DNA of 64,000 bases from Phlyctochytrium arcticum (lineage: Eukaryota; Chytridiomycota; Chytridiomycetes; Chytridiales; Chytridiaceae), in NCBI GenBank assembly GCA_025602905.1, contig JAHLKI010000002.1, positions 1,550,001 to 1,614,000 of the forward strand. Reading direction: 5' to 3'. This document shows positions 55,016-64,000 of this stretch, piece after piece. Position 1 is the stretch's first letter. Each line of letters opens with the position of its first letter. Position numbers and translations under genes: made by a program. A model generated the notes under the pieces. The model searched no databases. It saw only the letters and a list, made by a program, of their open reading frames with translations, and had not been told where the DNA came from.

Positions 55016-55449
55016 ATGAACTTCAGCTTCGAGCAGGAACCTTCCTTCATCGTGCATTCGGTGCGCAAGTAAGTACCTATCAACACTCCCACGATACAGA
55101 GTTCCTCTAATCAGCGACTGCATTCAGATGCGAATACCCGCCTCTTCCCAAGGAGATCCCGAAGTGCGCCGTCCACCCACCTCGGGGGTGGGACGAAGGA
55201 AAAACATTTCGAGTGCTCCGCGGGAGGTAAGAAGCCCGTTTCATTTATCCATTGTGCAACGCCATCTTGGGCCTGACATCCAATTTAATTCACAGTGAAG
55301 CAACTCTCCTCCCGCCGAGGCGGAGCTGGTTCCGACGAGTATTTGGGGGTTGCATCCCCAAGTTCTCTCGGGTGACCTGGAAAGGTATGTAACTTCTCCT
55401 CAATTCCTTGCCCCAATAACTAATCCTTGAATCCTTCCTAGGCAAATGA
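55016..55449 (+). CDS. Four-exon microgene R1, 82-residue protein
   Basis: Exons 55016-55068, 55128-55226, 55296-55384 and 55442-55449, with lengths identical to L1 (53, 99, 89, 8). Exon 1: MNFSFEQEPSFIVHSVR; exon 2 and 3 nearly as in L1, ending FSRVTWKGK. An in-frame chimeric exon (about 54930-55068, CVYPALPKEVALLVLFEKTH) could also place R1's alpha segment inside a longer protein. Opposite strand to L1 and L2. Confidence 0.6.
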
Positions 55450-55538
55450 TCCCATATGCCGTCCACCCACCTCGGGGGTGAGACGAAGGCAAATCATTCA
55501 ATTGCTCTTTACCGTCTCAAAAACAATCTCCACACATC

Positions 55539-55861
55539 ATGAACTTCAGTTTTGAACAGGAAACATCATTTGTAGTGCATTCCGTCCGGAAGTAAGTACC
55601 CATCATCGCTCCCACAATAGAGAGTGTCTCTCTAAAAAGCGGTTTCCTTTTAGATATGTGTACCCGGCTCTGCCGAAGGAGGTGCCGAAATGTGCCGTCC
55701 ACTCAGCTCGGGGGTGGGACGGACGCAAATCCTTTCGAGTGCTCCGCGGGAGGTAAGACTGTCGTTTCATGTCCCTTGTGAAATACAATCGTCGGTCTGA
55801 CATCCAATATTTTCACAGTGAAGCAACCCTCCTCCAGCCGAGGCGGAGCTGGTCTCGATGA
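55539..55861 (+). CDS. Microgene R2, truncated to 64 residues
   Basis: Exons 55539-55591 and 55654-55752 have the standard lengths. In exon 3 (from 55819) a CGA codon of the family is TGA at 55859-55861, so the protein ends LLQPRRSWSR. Exon 2 has RGWDGRKSFRVLRG. Confidence 0.5.
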
Positions 55862-55972
55862 CTTTCGGGGGGGCTATGTTTCGTCCCGGGTGATGCCGAA
55901 AGGTACGTAACCTCTTATCAACTTTCAGTCGCAATAACTGACCCCTGAATCCATTCTAAGCAGACGGCAATA

Positions 55973-56187
55973 GTGAACTTCGGAATCGAGCAGGAAACAT
56001 CATTTGTCGTGCACTCGGTGCGGAAGTAAGTACCCATCAACGCTCCGACGACAGAGAATTTCGTTAATAAGCGATTTCCTTTAGATGTGTTTACCCGGCT
56101 CTGCCGAAGGAGGTGCCAAAATGTGCCGTCTACCCACCTCGGGAGTGGGACGAAGGCAAATTTTCCAAATTCCTCCTTGCCTCCTGA
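55973..56187 (+). pseudogene. Microgene R3, start codon lost
   Basis: Exon 1 (55973-56025) begins GTG where the family has ATG (GTGAACTTCGGAATCGAGCAG). Exon 2 (from 56085) lacks the usual donor and stops at 56185-56187 after KFSKFLLAS. Confidence 0.5.
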
Positions 56188-56207
56188 AAAACAATCAGCA
56201 TGCAACA

Positions 56208-56526
56208 ATGAATTTCGGCATCGAGCAGGAAACATCTTTTGTCGTGCACTCGGTGCGCAAGTAAGTTCCCATCAACGCTCCCACGATATAGAGTGTCTCT
56301 AATAAATGATTTCCCTCAGGGTTGTTTACCCGGCTTTGCCGATGGAGGTCCCCAAATCAACCGTCCACCCACCTCTAGGGTGGGACGAAGGAAAATCTTT
56401 TCGAGTGCTCCGCGGGAGGTAAGTAGGTCCTTTCATATATTCGTTGGGCAATGCAACCTCTGGTCTGACATTCAATAATTTCACAGTGAAGCGTCTCTCC
56501 TCCCGCGGAGGCGGATTTGGCTCTGA
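56208..56526 (+). CDS. Microgene R4, truncated to 63 residues
   Basis: Exons 56208-56260, 56320-56418 and 56487-56526. Exon 1: MNFGIEQETSFVVHSVR; exon 2 VVYPALPMEVPKSTVHPPLG; exon 3 stops at TGA 56524-56526 after RRRIWL, at the same codon as R2. The Cys of the exon-2 PKCAV motif is Ser here. Confidence 0.5.
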
Positions 56527-56978
56527 CGACTCTGTCACGGACTGCATCCCCAAGTTCTCTCGGGTGATGCCGAAAGGTATGCAAATTTTCAACCAGTACC
56601 TCTCATATTGACTAACCCAGCATTCCTGCAGACAAATGATCCCAAGTATACATAAACACCCTGGACATATTTATTCCTCTTATACCTTTGCCTCGCCAGA
56701 GCGGATCTCACCGCTACCAGATACCAAGAGCAGCAGCTTGGTTGGTGGAATATTTGCAATGCAGCCGGGGTCTTTACACCCACTTCTAATGAATGAAAAT
56801 GATACCCAAACTATATTACAATGATTACAACAGTGCTGTTCCCACGCTACGGCGCTTCATGTTGTATGAAGCCTTCATTTTAATATGGTCTCGACCGGGG
56901 TGGGGAATTAAATGCCTGTGAATAAAACTTACCCCGGAAATGCTGAACGCGAAGCAGCTTCACATCTAAAGGGCCATA
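56527..56978. other. Spacer after the microgene array
   Basis: The rest of exon 3 of R4 and its donor, one acceptor-like CCTGCAG, then AT-rich sequence that must include the 3' end of the armadillo-type gene. Nothing else seen. Confidence 0.4.
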
Positions 56979-59297
56979 TTACTCAAAGGAAACAGCTCGA
57001 CTCGAGGCCGAGTCATCTGCCTTCCTGTTCTCCGCCAAGGACACGGGTTCGGCTTTCTTCAATATGCCTTGTCGGGAATTCGCCGTGACTACAGAGGCCC
57101 GTGCACTGAGCGGCATTTTTTCGAAGCGATGCTTGATTCCCGCCGCGACAGGCTCGTCCCGCGTCACCTTGGCTTTCTGCACAGAGGTGGCAGGCGTCCG
57201 AGCACGGGTCGGCCCTTTCTTGACCCGCTTGCGCTGCATCAATTTCCTGTCTCGAGCTTCACGAGCCGTTTCGTTTTTCAACTCCAGTGCGCGATTCCGC
57301 TCTTTGTCCTGAGCCTTCCATTCACCCCAAATCCGCGACCAGTGATCTTTGCAATTTAACACGGTTCTGGCTTCGTATGCCTGTAAAATCTTGAACGCGG
57401 CTGCCGCGAGCCGCCCGCTATCGTTGCCGACTTCAATTGAGATGAGGAGGGCAGGAAGACAATCTTGCTCGAATAGTACGCGCTGATGGGTCATATCTCC
57501 TTTGCTAACATAGCAATGTACAATGTCAATTGCACATCGTTGTAGGATATCCGAATCTGTTGATGATAAATCCGCAATCACTTCCTCAGTGAAATTGTCC
57601 GTGTCAAAGAACGTGTCAAAACAGTATCTGTTTTGCAGGATCAGATTGCGTAGCACAGTCAGAGATTCGGCTCGGATAGCAGGTGATTCGTCAAACAAGA
57701 GCTCAAATAATTTGGGAATGCCCATACTGGTAATCAAAAGACAGGCGTCGTCATCAATGCATAAATTCCGGAGACATGCCAGCGCAACGAGACGAAGGCT
57801 GGAATGGCTCGCGCGACGGTCAAAGATGGTGCGGTAAATATTCCCAAACAGAGTGGAGCGGCCAGCAATGGATATATCCTGAGCAATAGCATCTGTAACA
57901 GACATATTGCAAATGGCGCACAAAATATTGTGGACAATGTTGCTCCAAAGCGGGATGTCCGCGTCGTCGACCGTCTTACTGATTTGCAAAATCTCCAACA
58001 TTCGAGGAAAGCACAGTAGTGTTTTCGCTCTTGCTGTTTCGGGTAACTCGAGTAAGCAAACATTCTGCAGGATGGCAGCGCAGTCCAACACCCGATCCCA
58101 AATGTCAGACATGAAGTGAGGTCGCAGCAGTTCGATTCCATTTTCTGTTAGGAAACACTTTCGTACAGAGTCATCGCCCCCCGTCATTGCGTTACGGCAT
58201 GCGCGAAGGATTGCGTCAGTCAACCTGCTGTCTCCTCCTTCTTTCAAAAAGACAAGTAATAATCGCAGGCAATCGAGAGTTTCAGCGGCATTCCCGATGA
58301 CAACACTGGCAAAAGTTTTGATGGCCTGAGCCAGTGAAGTTTGAGTATCGAAAGACGCAATGCTTTGGTAGTGAAAGTTGTCATACCTCCACCAATTCTT
58401 CTTCTGTAGATTCTCGAGTAATCATCCATTTTAGATTTACGACAGCGCCTGCATGTATCAAGGCCTTTAAAGCGTTATTATGGGTTGGATGTCATCAACG
58501 TCAAGGACAACGCTTACTATTTTGGTATCATCGGACTGGCTTGTGAGACATTGCAGCAATCTAGTGATTCCCCGATACAGTAGCACTTTGTAGGGGGTAT
58601 GCTCTCCAATCAGTGAGGCACAAAAGCCACTGGAGCAGACATGCTTCATGTAGGCAGCAAGCGGTGGAATGACATCTGTGTCCAAAATGTATTGCCGAAA
58701 GTCATTACTGTTTCCCACAAACCACAAACACTCGGCTGACCAAAAAGGTAAACCAGGATCATCCGTGATTTCAGTGCTCAAACAGCGGATAGCGACTCCT
58801 GTTCCGGTAAGGTTTTCCGTTTCATGAACGATCTCGTCGGAAAACTTTTGAACGGCTTTTATGTCACCCTGATCAAGGTATTCTCGCACAAATCGCATCG
58901 CTGCAATTCGAGCCTGTAGTGCCATCCGTTGGTCAGCGGCAATAGCCAAGACACGTTGATAGGCCCCGGAACTCAATAAAGCTTCCACACGAATTGATGA
59001 CTTTACGTCTCCCTTTCGAATCATACAAGTCAAAAGTAAAAGGATGGCTTCTAAAACCAATCCTTCTGAAGCGCCTGGTCGCAATAACAGCGTGATTTTG
59101 AGGATATCGGCCTTTTCAAGCTCATAACTGGCTTCGAAAAGTGGGTGACTGGCGGGAGGACGAATGAAAGTAACAATTTGAAGAGCACCGTCCTTCTGCC
59201 GGTCAGGGTTGGACCGACTCGTTAACGCTGAAAACCATTTTACTACTTGCGTGACCGGGATGACTTTTGCTTGCTGCTGTTCATTGGTCGACTGCAT
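56979..59297 (-). CDS. Armadillo-type helical repeat protein, 734 residues
   Basis: Exons 58518-59297, 58387-58464 and 56979-58325, introns GTAAGC...TTAAAG and GTATGA...GCTCAG, all in phase 0. Start MQSTNEQQQAKVIPVTQVV. The body consists of repeated amphipathic helix pairs (LEAILLLLTCMIRKGD, ALIHAGAVVNLKWMI, LVALACLRNLCIDDDACLLI, RAESLTVLRNLILQNRY), the pattern of ARM/HEAT solenoids. The C-terminal 130 residues are basic and disordered (RDRKLMQRKRVKKGPTRARTP). Such proteins act as scaffolds. I cannot assign a specific ortholog. It lies divergently from UBR1. Confidence 0.75.
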
Positions 59298-59738
59298 AGC
59301 AATGTGCCGAGCTTGATGGTTGACAGGCCGATTGTCGGATCAGCCTGAGGGGAAGGCTAAACAGCTCCAACCTTCAAATCGTGTTTGTCCAAATGAACCG
59401 GTGTAATAGAAGATTTCAAAACACCCGTAAACTTTGAGAAACTTGAAATAAAAGAGTGTAGATCAACTTTTGACTAGGAAAGCTCTAGGCATGCCCCATG
59501 AAAATGCTGCTGCCCATCGAAGCACTCTGATAGGGGTGGTTCACGTCCATTGACTTTGCTGTGGCCTTCATCTTGCATTTTGTTCACGATTTCCGTAGCA
59601 ATCCCAACCTGAAATCTGGCGGTTAGTCAGCGCAGCTCTTGTGACGTTTGAAGACCACAAAGGACCCCAGAATGACCCAGGTTTGCCCTGCGATCGCCAG
59701 TAGTAAATCCTTCTTGCCATTGGAAAAACCCGCAAAGA
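59298..59738. promoter_or_regulatory. Divergent intergenic region, armadillo gene / UBR1
   Basis: 441 bp between two divergent start codons; holds both promoters. No clear TATA box. Confidence 0.5.
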
Positions 59739-62700
59739 ATGCGGGACCATCCCGAACATACCGCCCTGCCTTCGCTAGCCGGGACTCATCCGTATTCCAC
59801 TTTTGACGAGCCACTCTACGAATTCCTGCACACTTCCCCGTTTACCTTCAACTACGACCTGCCACTGTCCGCGGCTACCAGCCGGCATATTATATCAACA
59901 ATCAACAAAAGACTATGCGACGGAGCGCCAGAATCTTGTAAAGCTATATTCGGGACAGATTATGTACCAAGCACACCGCAAAAAGAGGACGGTCCTACTT
60001 CTGGATCCACGGGAGATGGGCCATCCTCAGCCGGGGAACGATTGAGCTCTGAGCAAGAGATACTACCAGCAGAGTATCAGGAATCACAGCGGGGGAAAGC
60101 ATGTGGCCATGTCTTTAGAAAAGGAGAGGGCGTTTATCGTTGTCGGTAAGGAATTGGTAGATTCACTTTCGTTGGTTCCCATCGATTTCTAAATTACAAG
60201 TAAAAACAAACAGGAATTGTGCCTTGGATGAAACTTGTGTTTTCTGCTCAAGATGTTTTCATGCGACTTCACATGACGGCCATGACACCTCATTTACAAT
60301 AGCTGCTGGCAGTGGGGGATGCTGCGATTGCGGTGATCCCGAAGCTTGGCGAATACCCCTCGACTGCATATATCATTCACTTGCAAATGGAGAGACAAAT
60401 CAAGAAATGGAGCCTGGTGAAGGAAATACGGCCACTGTTCCGTTACCCGATGTAAGGACGGTTTGCTAAACGTTGATCGATTTCTTATTCATTGGATAAC
60501 TTCAGAATATTGTTCTGTCGATGCGATCGACTATTGCGACAGTGTTGGATTTCATCTTGGATACTGTTAATGACGCACCACGAGACCTTACTTTTCCTGT
60601 TACCTCTCCAGAGATTGTTGAATTGATGAATCCTGCTGATGAGCTGTCGATGGGGCAAGAGCCTAGCGCCGCTCAACGCGCGAAATTTGCTTGCGTGTTA
60701 TGGAACGACGAAACTCATTCGTTTCAAGAGGTGATAGACCAAGTTGTAGCGGCTATCCAGGTCAGCAAGGATGATGCACGGTCTATCGCAGAATTTGTCG
60801 ATAGTCATGTACGTTTCTTTTGGTAGTAAAGTTCTAAAACGCAAGTGGTAATCATTTGCTATTTAGGGTCGCTATGTGCTAAGTGTGTCAAACCAACTAT
60901 CTCGAATGCTTGAAATTGGTGGAATTGTTCAACGGATAGGTCTAACTGTATCCATAAGAACGGCACGTGAAACCTTTCGAGAGGAGGTTGCAGGGCTTGC
61001 AATTGAATGGCTTAAAGGTCTTGCAAATGTTGCCGTCGGTAGTAAGCGAGTCGGTGACGTTACTTATGAGGCCGCTGATACCCTTGTCCGCCGTTTGATA
61101 TGTGAGGAACTTTGCGCACCAAAGCGAGCCATGAAGCAAGTCATGATGCAGAGGTTGCTCATGAGAGTCAAGTTCGAGGACAGGGAGCCTATCAAGATAC
61201 CCGATGAGAACAGCATAAGCCCGGAGATGTTGCTCGCCAATCCTACTTCACCTGTGCCGTTACGCATCGAACAACTTCTGGTGGCAGACACTCGTCTATG
61301 GAAAGAGGCACGGACTTCGCTACGAGAGCTCTACATCGGAACAATGGTTGTAAGCGGAGACGAGTTTAAACGATTAATGGGTCAGTTCTCTTTGCTTTAG
61401 AATTCTATGTTGATCATTGAAGTTTGCTATTGACAGGTGTGAGATTCGCGCAAAACTATCTCACCATCGCGGACGACTATCTGTTTCATGACCGCGAATA
61501 CGATCTCTCAATTATCAATTTCTCCGTTCAGCTTTTCACCGTACCAACAATTGCGCAGTATCTGATGGCACACACCCAGTTGCTATCCACCCAGTTTCTT
61601 CTCTTGAAAGCATTTTACTTGTCAGACTCTCTCCCATCACAATATTCTTTGCGAGACATACGAGCTGCCGTCCGTCAAGCCAGCACGGACCGGCGCCCCC
61701 ACTACCCCAAATTAAAATGCGAGTCCGATGCGGCCAAAAACCGGCGATATTGGCATCTTTTCCAAGATGTACGATACCTTCTGGTCACATCAGGGGTCAA
61801 AGAGACCATTTTTCGAAAAGATCAGGAACTCTTGCATGGATTTTTGGATCTCTGTCGGGTTTGGCAAGGAATGCATCCTCAACAGCGCTACACGCGTCAA
61901 CATGTCGAGTACGAGTCAGACCATTGGCTGAATGCCTTCAATCTTAGTTTGCAAATTGGAAAGCAAGTGAAATACGCGGCTGATTGTTTGTCTCCAATCG
62001 ACAATTCCGAAGCAGATTTGCGAGCCCTGCGAAAAGGACTATCGGCCACGCTCGCCGTATTGGACATGTGGTGTGAGGCTGAGCACATGAATGAGATACA
62101 GCAAGTGATTATGCAGCAAGGGCTTGCAGCGGGACTGGGCGTCAATCAGAATCGTCGCATTCCTGCGCCAGATGGCCTGCATACTGTGGAGATTGTGGAA
62201 GGAAGACCATATCGCGTCCCATTCTTTCGATTAGCATCGCAACCTACGTCATTTCACCACCCACTTCATTGGTTTTTGTCTCACCTACTTTCACACCTAC
62301 CCCGAATTCTGAGTGCCATCAATGACGCCAACAGCACCAAAGACGTTCTTTTCAGCATTTTTGAAGATCATAACCTTTCGCAGCCTTTAGGATTACCTCC
62401 AGCTGACGATATGGCTCCTGTTAGCACCGACTATAATGTGAGTCGAGTCTGCTTGCTTATGGATTTCCCTCTGCGAGTCGCTGTTCTCCTGGCCCAAATC
62501 CGCGCGGGAGTCTGGGTACGGAACGGACTGAATGTTCGCGCTCAAGCCATGCATTACCGGGAAAACATTCTTAGAGAGTGCTACGACCAGGATCTGTACC
62601 TGCTTCAAATCTACTCGATACTAGTCAAGTCAGATGTCTTCATGAGTTGTCTTCTTGATCGCTTTGATCTTGCTGCATGGTTCCAAGGCGGTGTACGGGA

Positions 62701-64000
62701 GGCTGTTACACTCACTGGACTCGAAGCGATGCAGTTGACCAGCATGGCAGAGGATTTGCTTCATCTTCTTATCGTAATTTTGACAGAAAGAAGTCGGATA
62801 CGCGGCGAATCTCCCGAAGAAGAGATGCGACGGGAAGTCATTCATCATCTGGCTGCTCACCCACAGGGACTCGCATACTCAGACTTGGCCAAAAGAGTTC
62901 CTGAACGGCTCGTAGATGACTGTGGTGTAGGGCTCGCGGAGCAAACGTTCGAGAATGTGCTTTCCCAAGTCGCAACTTTCAAATGGCCGGAGGGTATCAA
63001 CGAGAACGGAGTATACGAGCTCAAGAGCGAGTTTTACTCGGAGGTTGATCCGTGGTTCTGGCACTATACCCGAAATCAACGTGAAGAGCTGGAAACTATT
63101 CTTCGTAAGCGTTTCGAGAAAGGCACCGAAAATACAGCAAAGTATGTTCGACCACCGCAAGTGTTACCCGTTCCTGCAACCTCCGGTCATCATCTACTTG
63201 GCCGCGTTATCAAGGGCGAAATTTTTGTCCGTGTACTATTTTATGCGTTGTGGAACACTCTTGGATTGCCTCAAGATGACATTCAAGACGTTCCGGCAGT
63301 AAAGAGTGCAACGCTCATCGAGGAAGCGGTACATCTGATTATGCTGGCCATCTTTTGTGAGGGAGAGGAGGATAAGGAAGGTCGTCCGTCGACCGAGGAG
63401 CGCTTTACCGATCTCATTTCGTCCGTTCAAATACGCTTGCCGAACCCTTCGGCTCCTATTCAAAGTGAATCAAGCTCGTCATTGACTCTGCTACAATTTA
63501 TTTTGAAATTGACGAAGCGGACCAATGAAGAATACCTGAAGGACATTTCGGGCAGTATGTCATGGATTGTTAATCGTTTGAAAGAAGTTGGTGGAGCAGA
63601 AACCAAAAGGGTCATTGCGGAATTCGAAGCTCGCTCCAATGAAGGTGGTGCCCGCCCGCACGTTCCAGAGCATGGAACATCCGAAGAAGAGCGTCAACGA
63701 AAAGAATTGGCTAAGGCAGCCGCTAAAGCTCGACAAGCGGCCATAATGCAGCAATTTGCAGAGGCTCAACAAAAGTTCATGGACAATCATGCTGATGATA
63801 TGATGGACGAAGACGAGGACACTGAAGACATGACACTGGAGCAAGACGGACAGCACACAACAGATGCAGGTTTTGGTAATGAAGGTCCATCTTCTGGGCA
63901 ACAAGAAAGTACCTGGCAATATCCAAGTGGCTCCTGCATCTTTTGCCAAGAGGAGACAGATGATGGCGAGCAACAAACGTTCGGACTTTTGGGTATGATT
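59739..64000 (+). CDS. UBR1: UBR1-type N-recognin E3 ubiquitin ligase, 3' partial
   Basis: Exons 59739-60145, 60214-60451, 60506-60808, 60867-61380 and 61437->64000, phases consistent, 1342 residues visible. The UBR box spans intron 1: CGHVFRKGEGVYRCR, then NCALDETCVFCSRCF, HATSHDGHDTSFTI, GGCCDCGDPEAW. This zinc fold binds basic N-terminal residues of proteins for ubiquitination and proteasomal decay. Then come the ClpS-like/N-domain region and the long helical middle (VEYESDHWLNAFNLSLQIGK; AMHYRENILRECYDQDLYLLQ). Near the edge an acidic stretch (DDMMDEDEDTEDM) precedes CIFCQEETDDGEQQ, the start of the RING finger. The remaining RING and UBLC domain lie outside. A typical family member is about 1900-2000 residues. 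Confidence 0.93.

Noticed and set aside
1..64000. tRNA, rRNA or other structured RNA genes
   Set aside because: No cloverleaf, B-box or rRNA-like sequence was recognised by eye on either strand.

Overview
The window is nuclear DNA of an intron-dense fungus. Coding exons are short, introns are about 50-100 nt with GTAAG/GTATG donors and TAG/CAG acceptors, and there are no operons or ribosome binding sites. The gene content is fungal: a type-3 copper tyrosinase, a cytidine deaminase with six introns, a UBR1-type N-end-rule ubiquitin ligase, a chromodomain Gypsy element, and relics of a Gypsy lineage common in Basidiomycota. The sequence does not fix the phylum; Basidiomycota or an early-diverging lineage are both possible. 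No tRNA, rRNA or CRISPR was recognised.

Layout. 0-2.4 kb: the 3' part of a tyrosinase (+) converges on a complete cytidine deaminase (-). 3.4-9.5 kb: three tandem copies of an unrecognised gene family (A, B, C), each damaged or hard to model, with an inverted fragment of the same gene just behind copy A. 10.6-13.6 kb: a 904-residue zinc-binding protein resembling fungal DUF6589/transposase-derived proteins. 13.9-15.8 kb: an alpha/beta hydrolase of the SERHL type (-). 15.8-21.5 kb: exon-like fragments with splice sites but no identifiable product.

21.5-56.6 kb is a nested transposon and small-gene region. An ancient segment (retroelement relic, then small-gene exons, then a short basic ORF) is present twice in direct orientation (about 21.5-31.4 and 45.2-54.4 kb). 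Copy 1 was later hit by a full-length chromodomain Gypsy element (21,971-27,298), and copy 2 still shows the empty site. Copy 2 was hit by a solo Gypsy LTR (45,504-45,745) and a full-length, decayed Copia element (47,898-52,446). A second nearly identical Gypsy element (38,473-43,800, minus) sits inside the gag gene of another retroelement. All these full-length or solo insertions show target-site duplications. Around and between them lies a family of four-exon microgenes encoding about 80-residue proteins with identical exon phases (intact at 29.5, 52.5 and 55.0 kb; truncated or relic copies elsewhere), plus families of short, basic, Cys/Phe-rich proteins, one of them in a convergent inverted repeat at 35.3-36.4 kb.

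57-64 kb is conserved again: a 734-residue armadillo-type repeat protein (-) and, divergently from a roughly 440-bp shared upstream region, UBR1 (+), which runs off the right edge just as its RING finger begins.

The best candidates for something undescribed are the four-exon microgene family with its duplicated exon modules, and the tandem A/B/C family. Both rest on sequence pattern only; no database search was possible.
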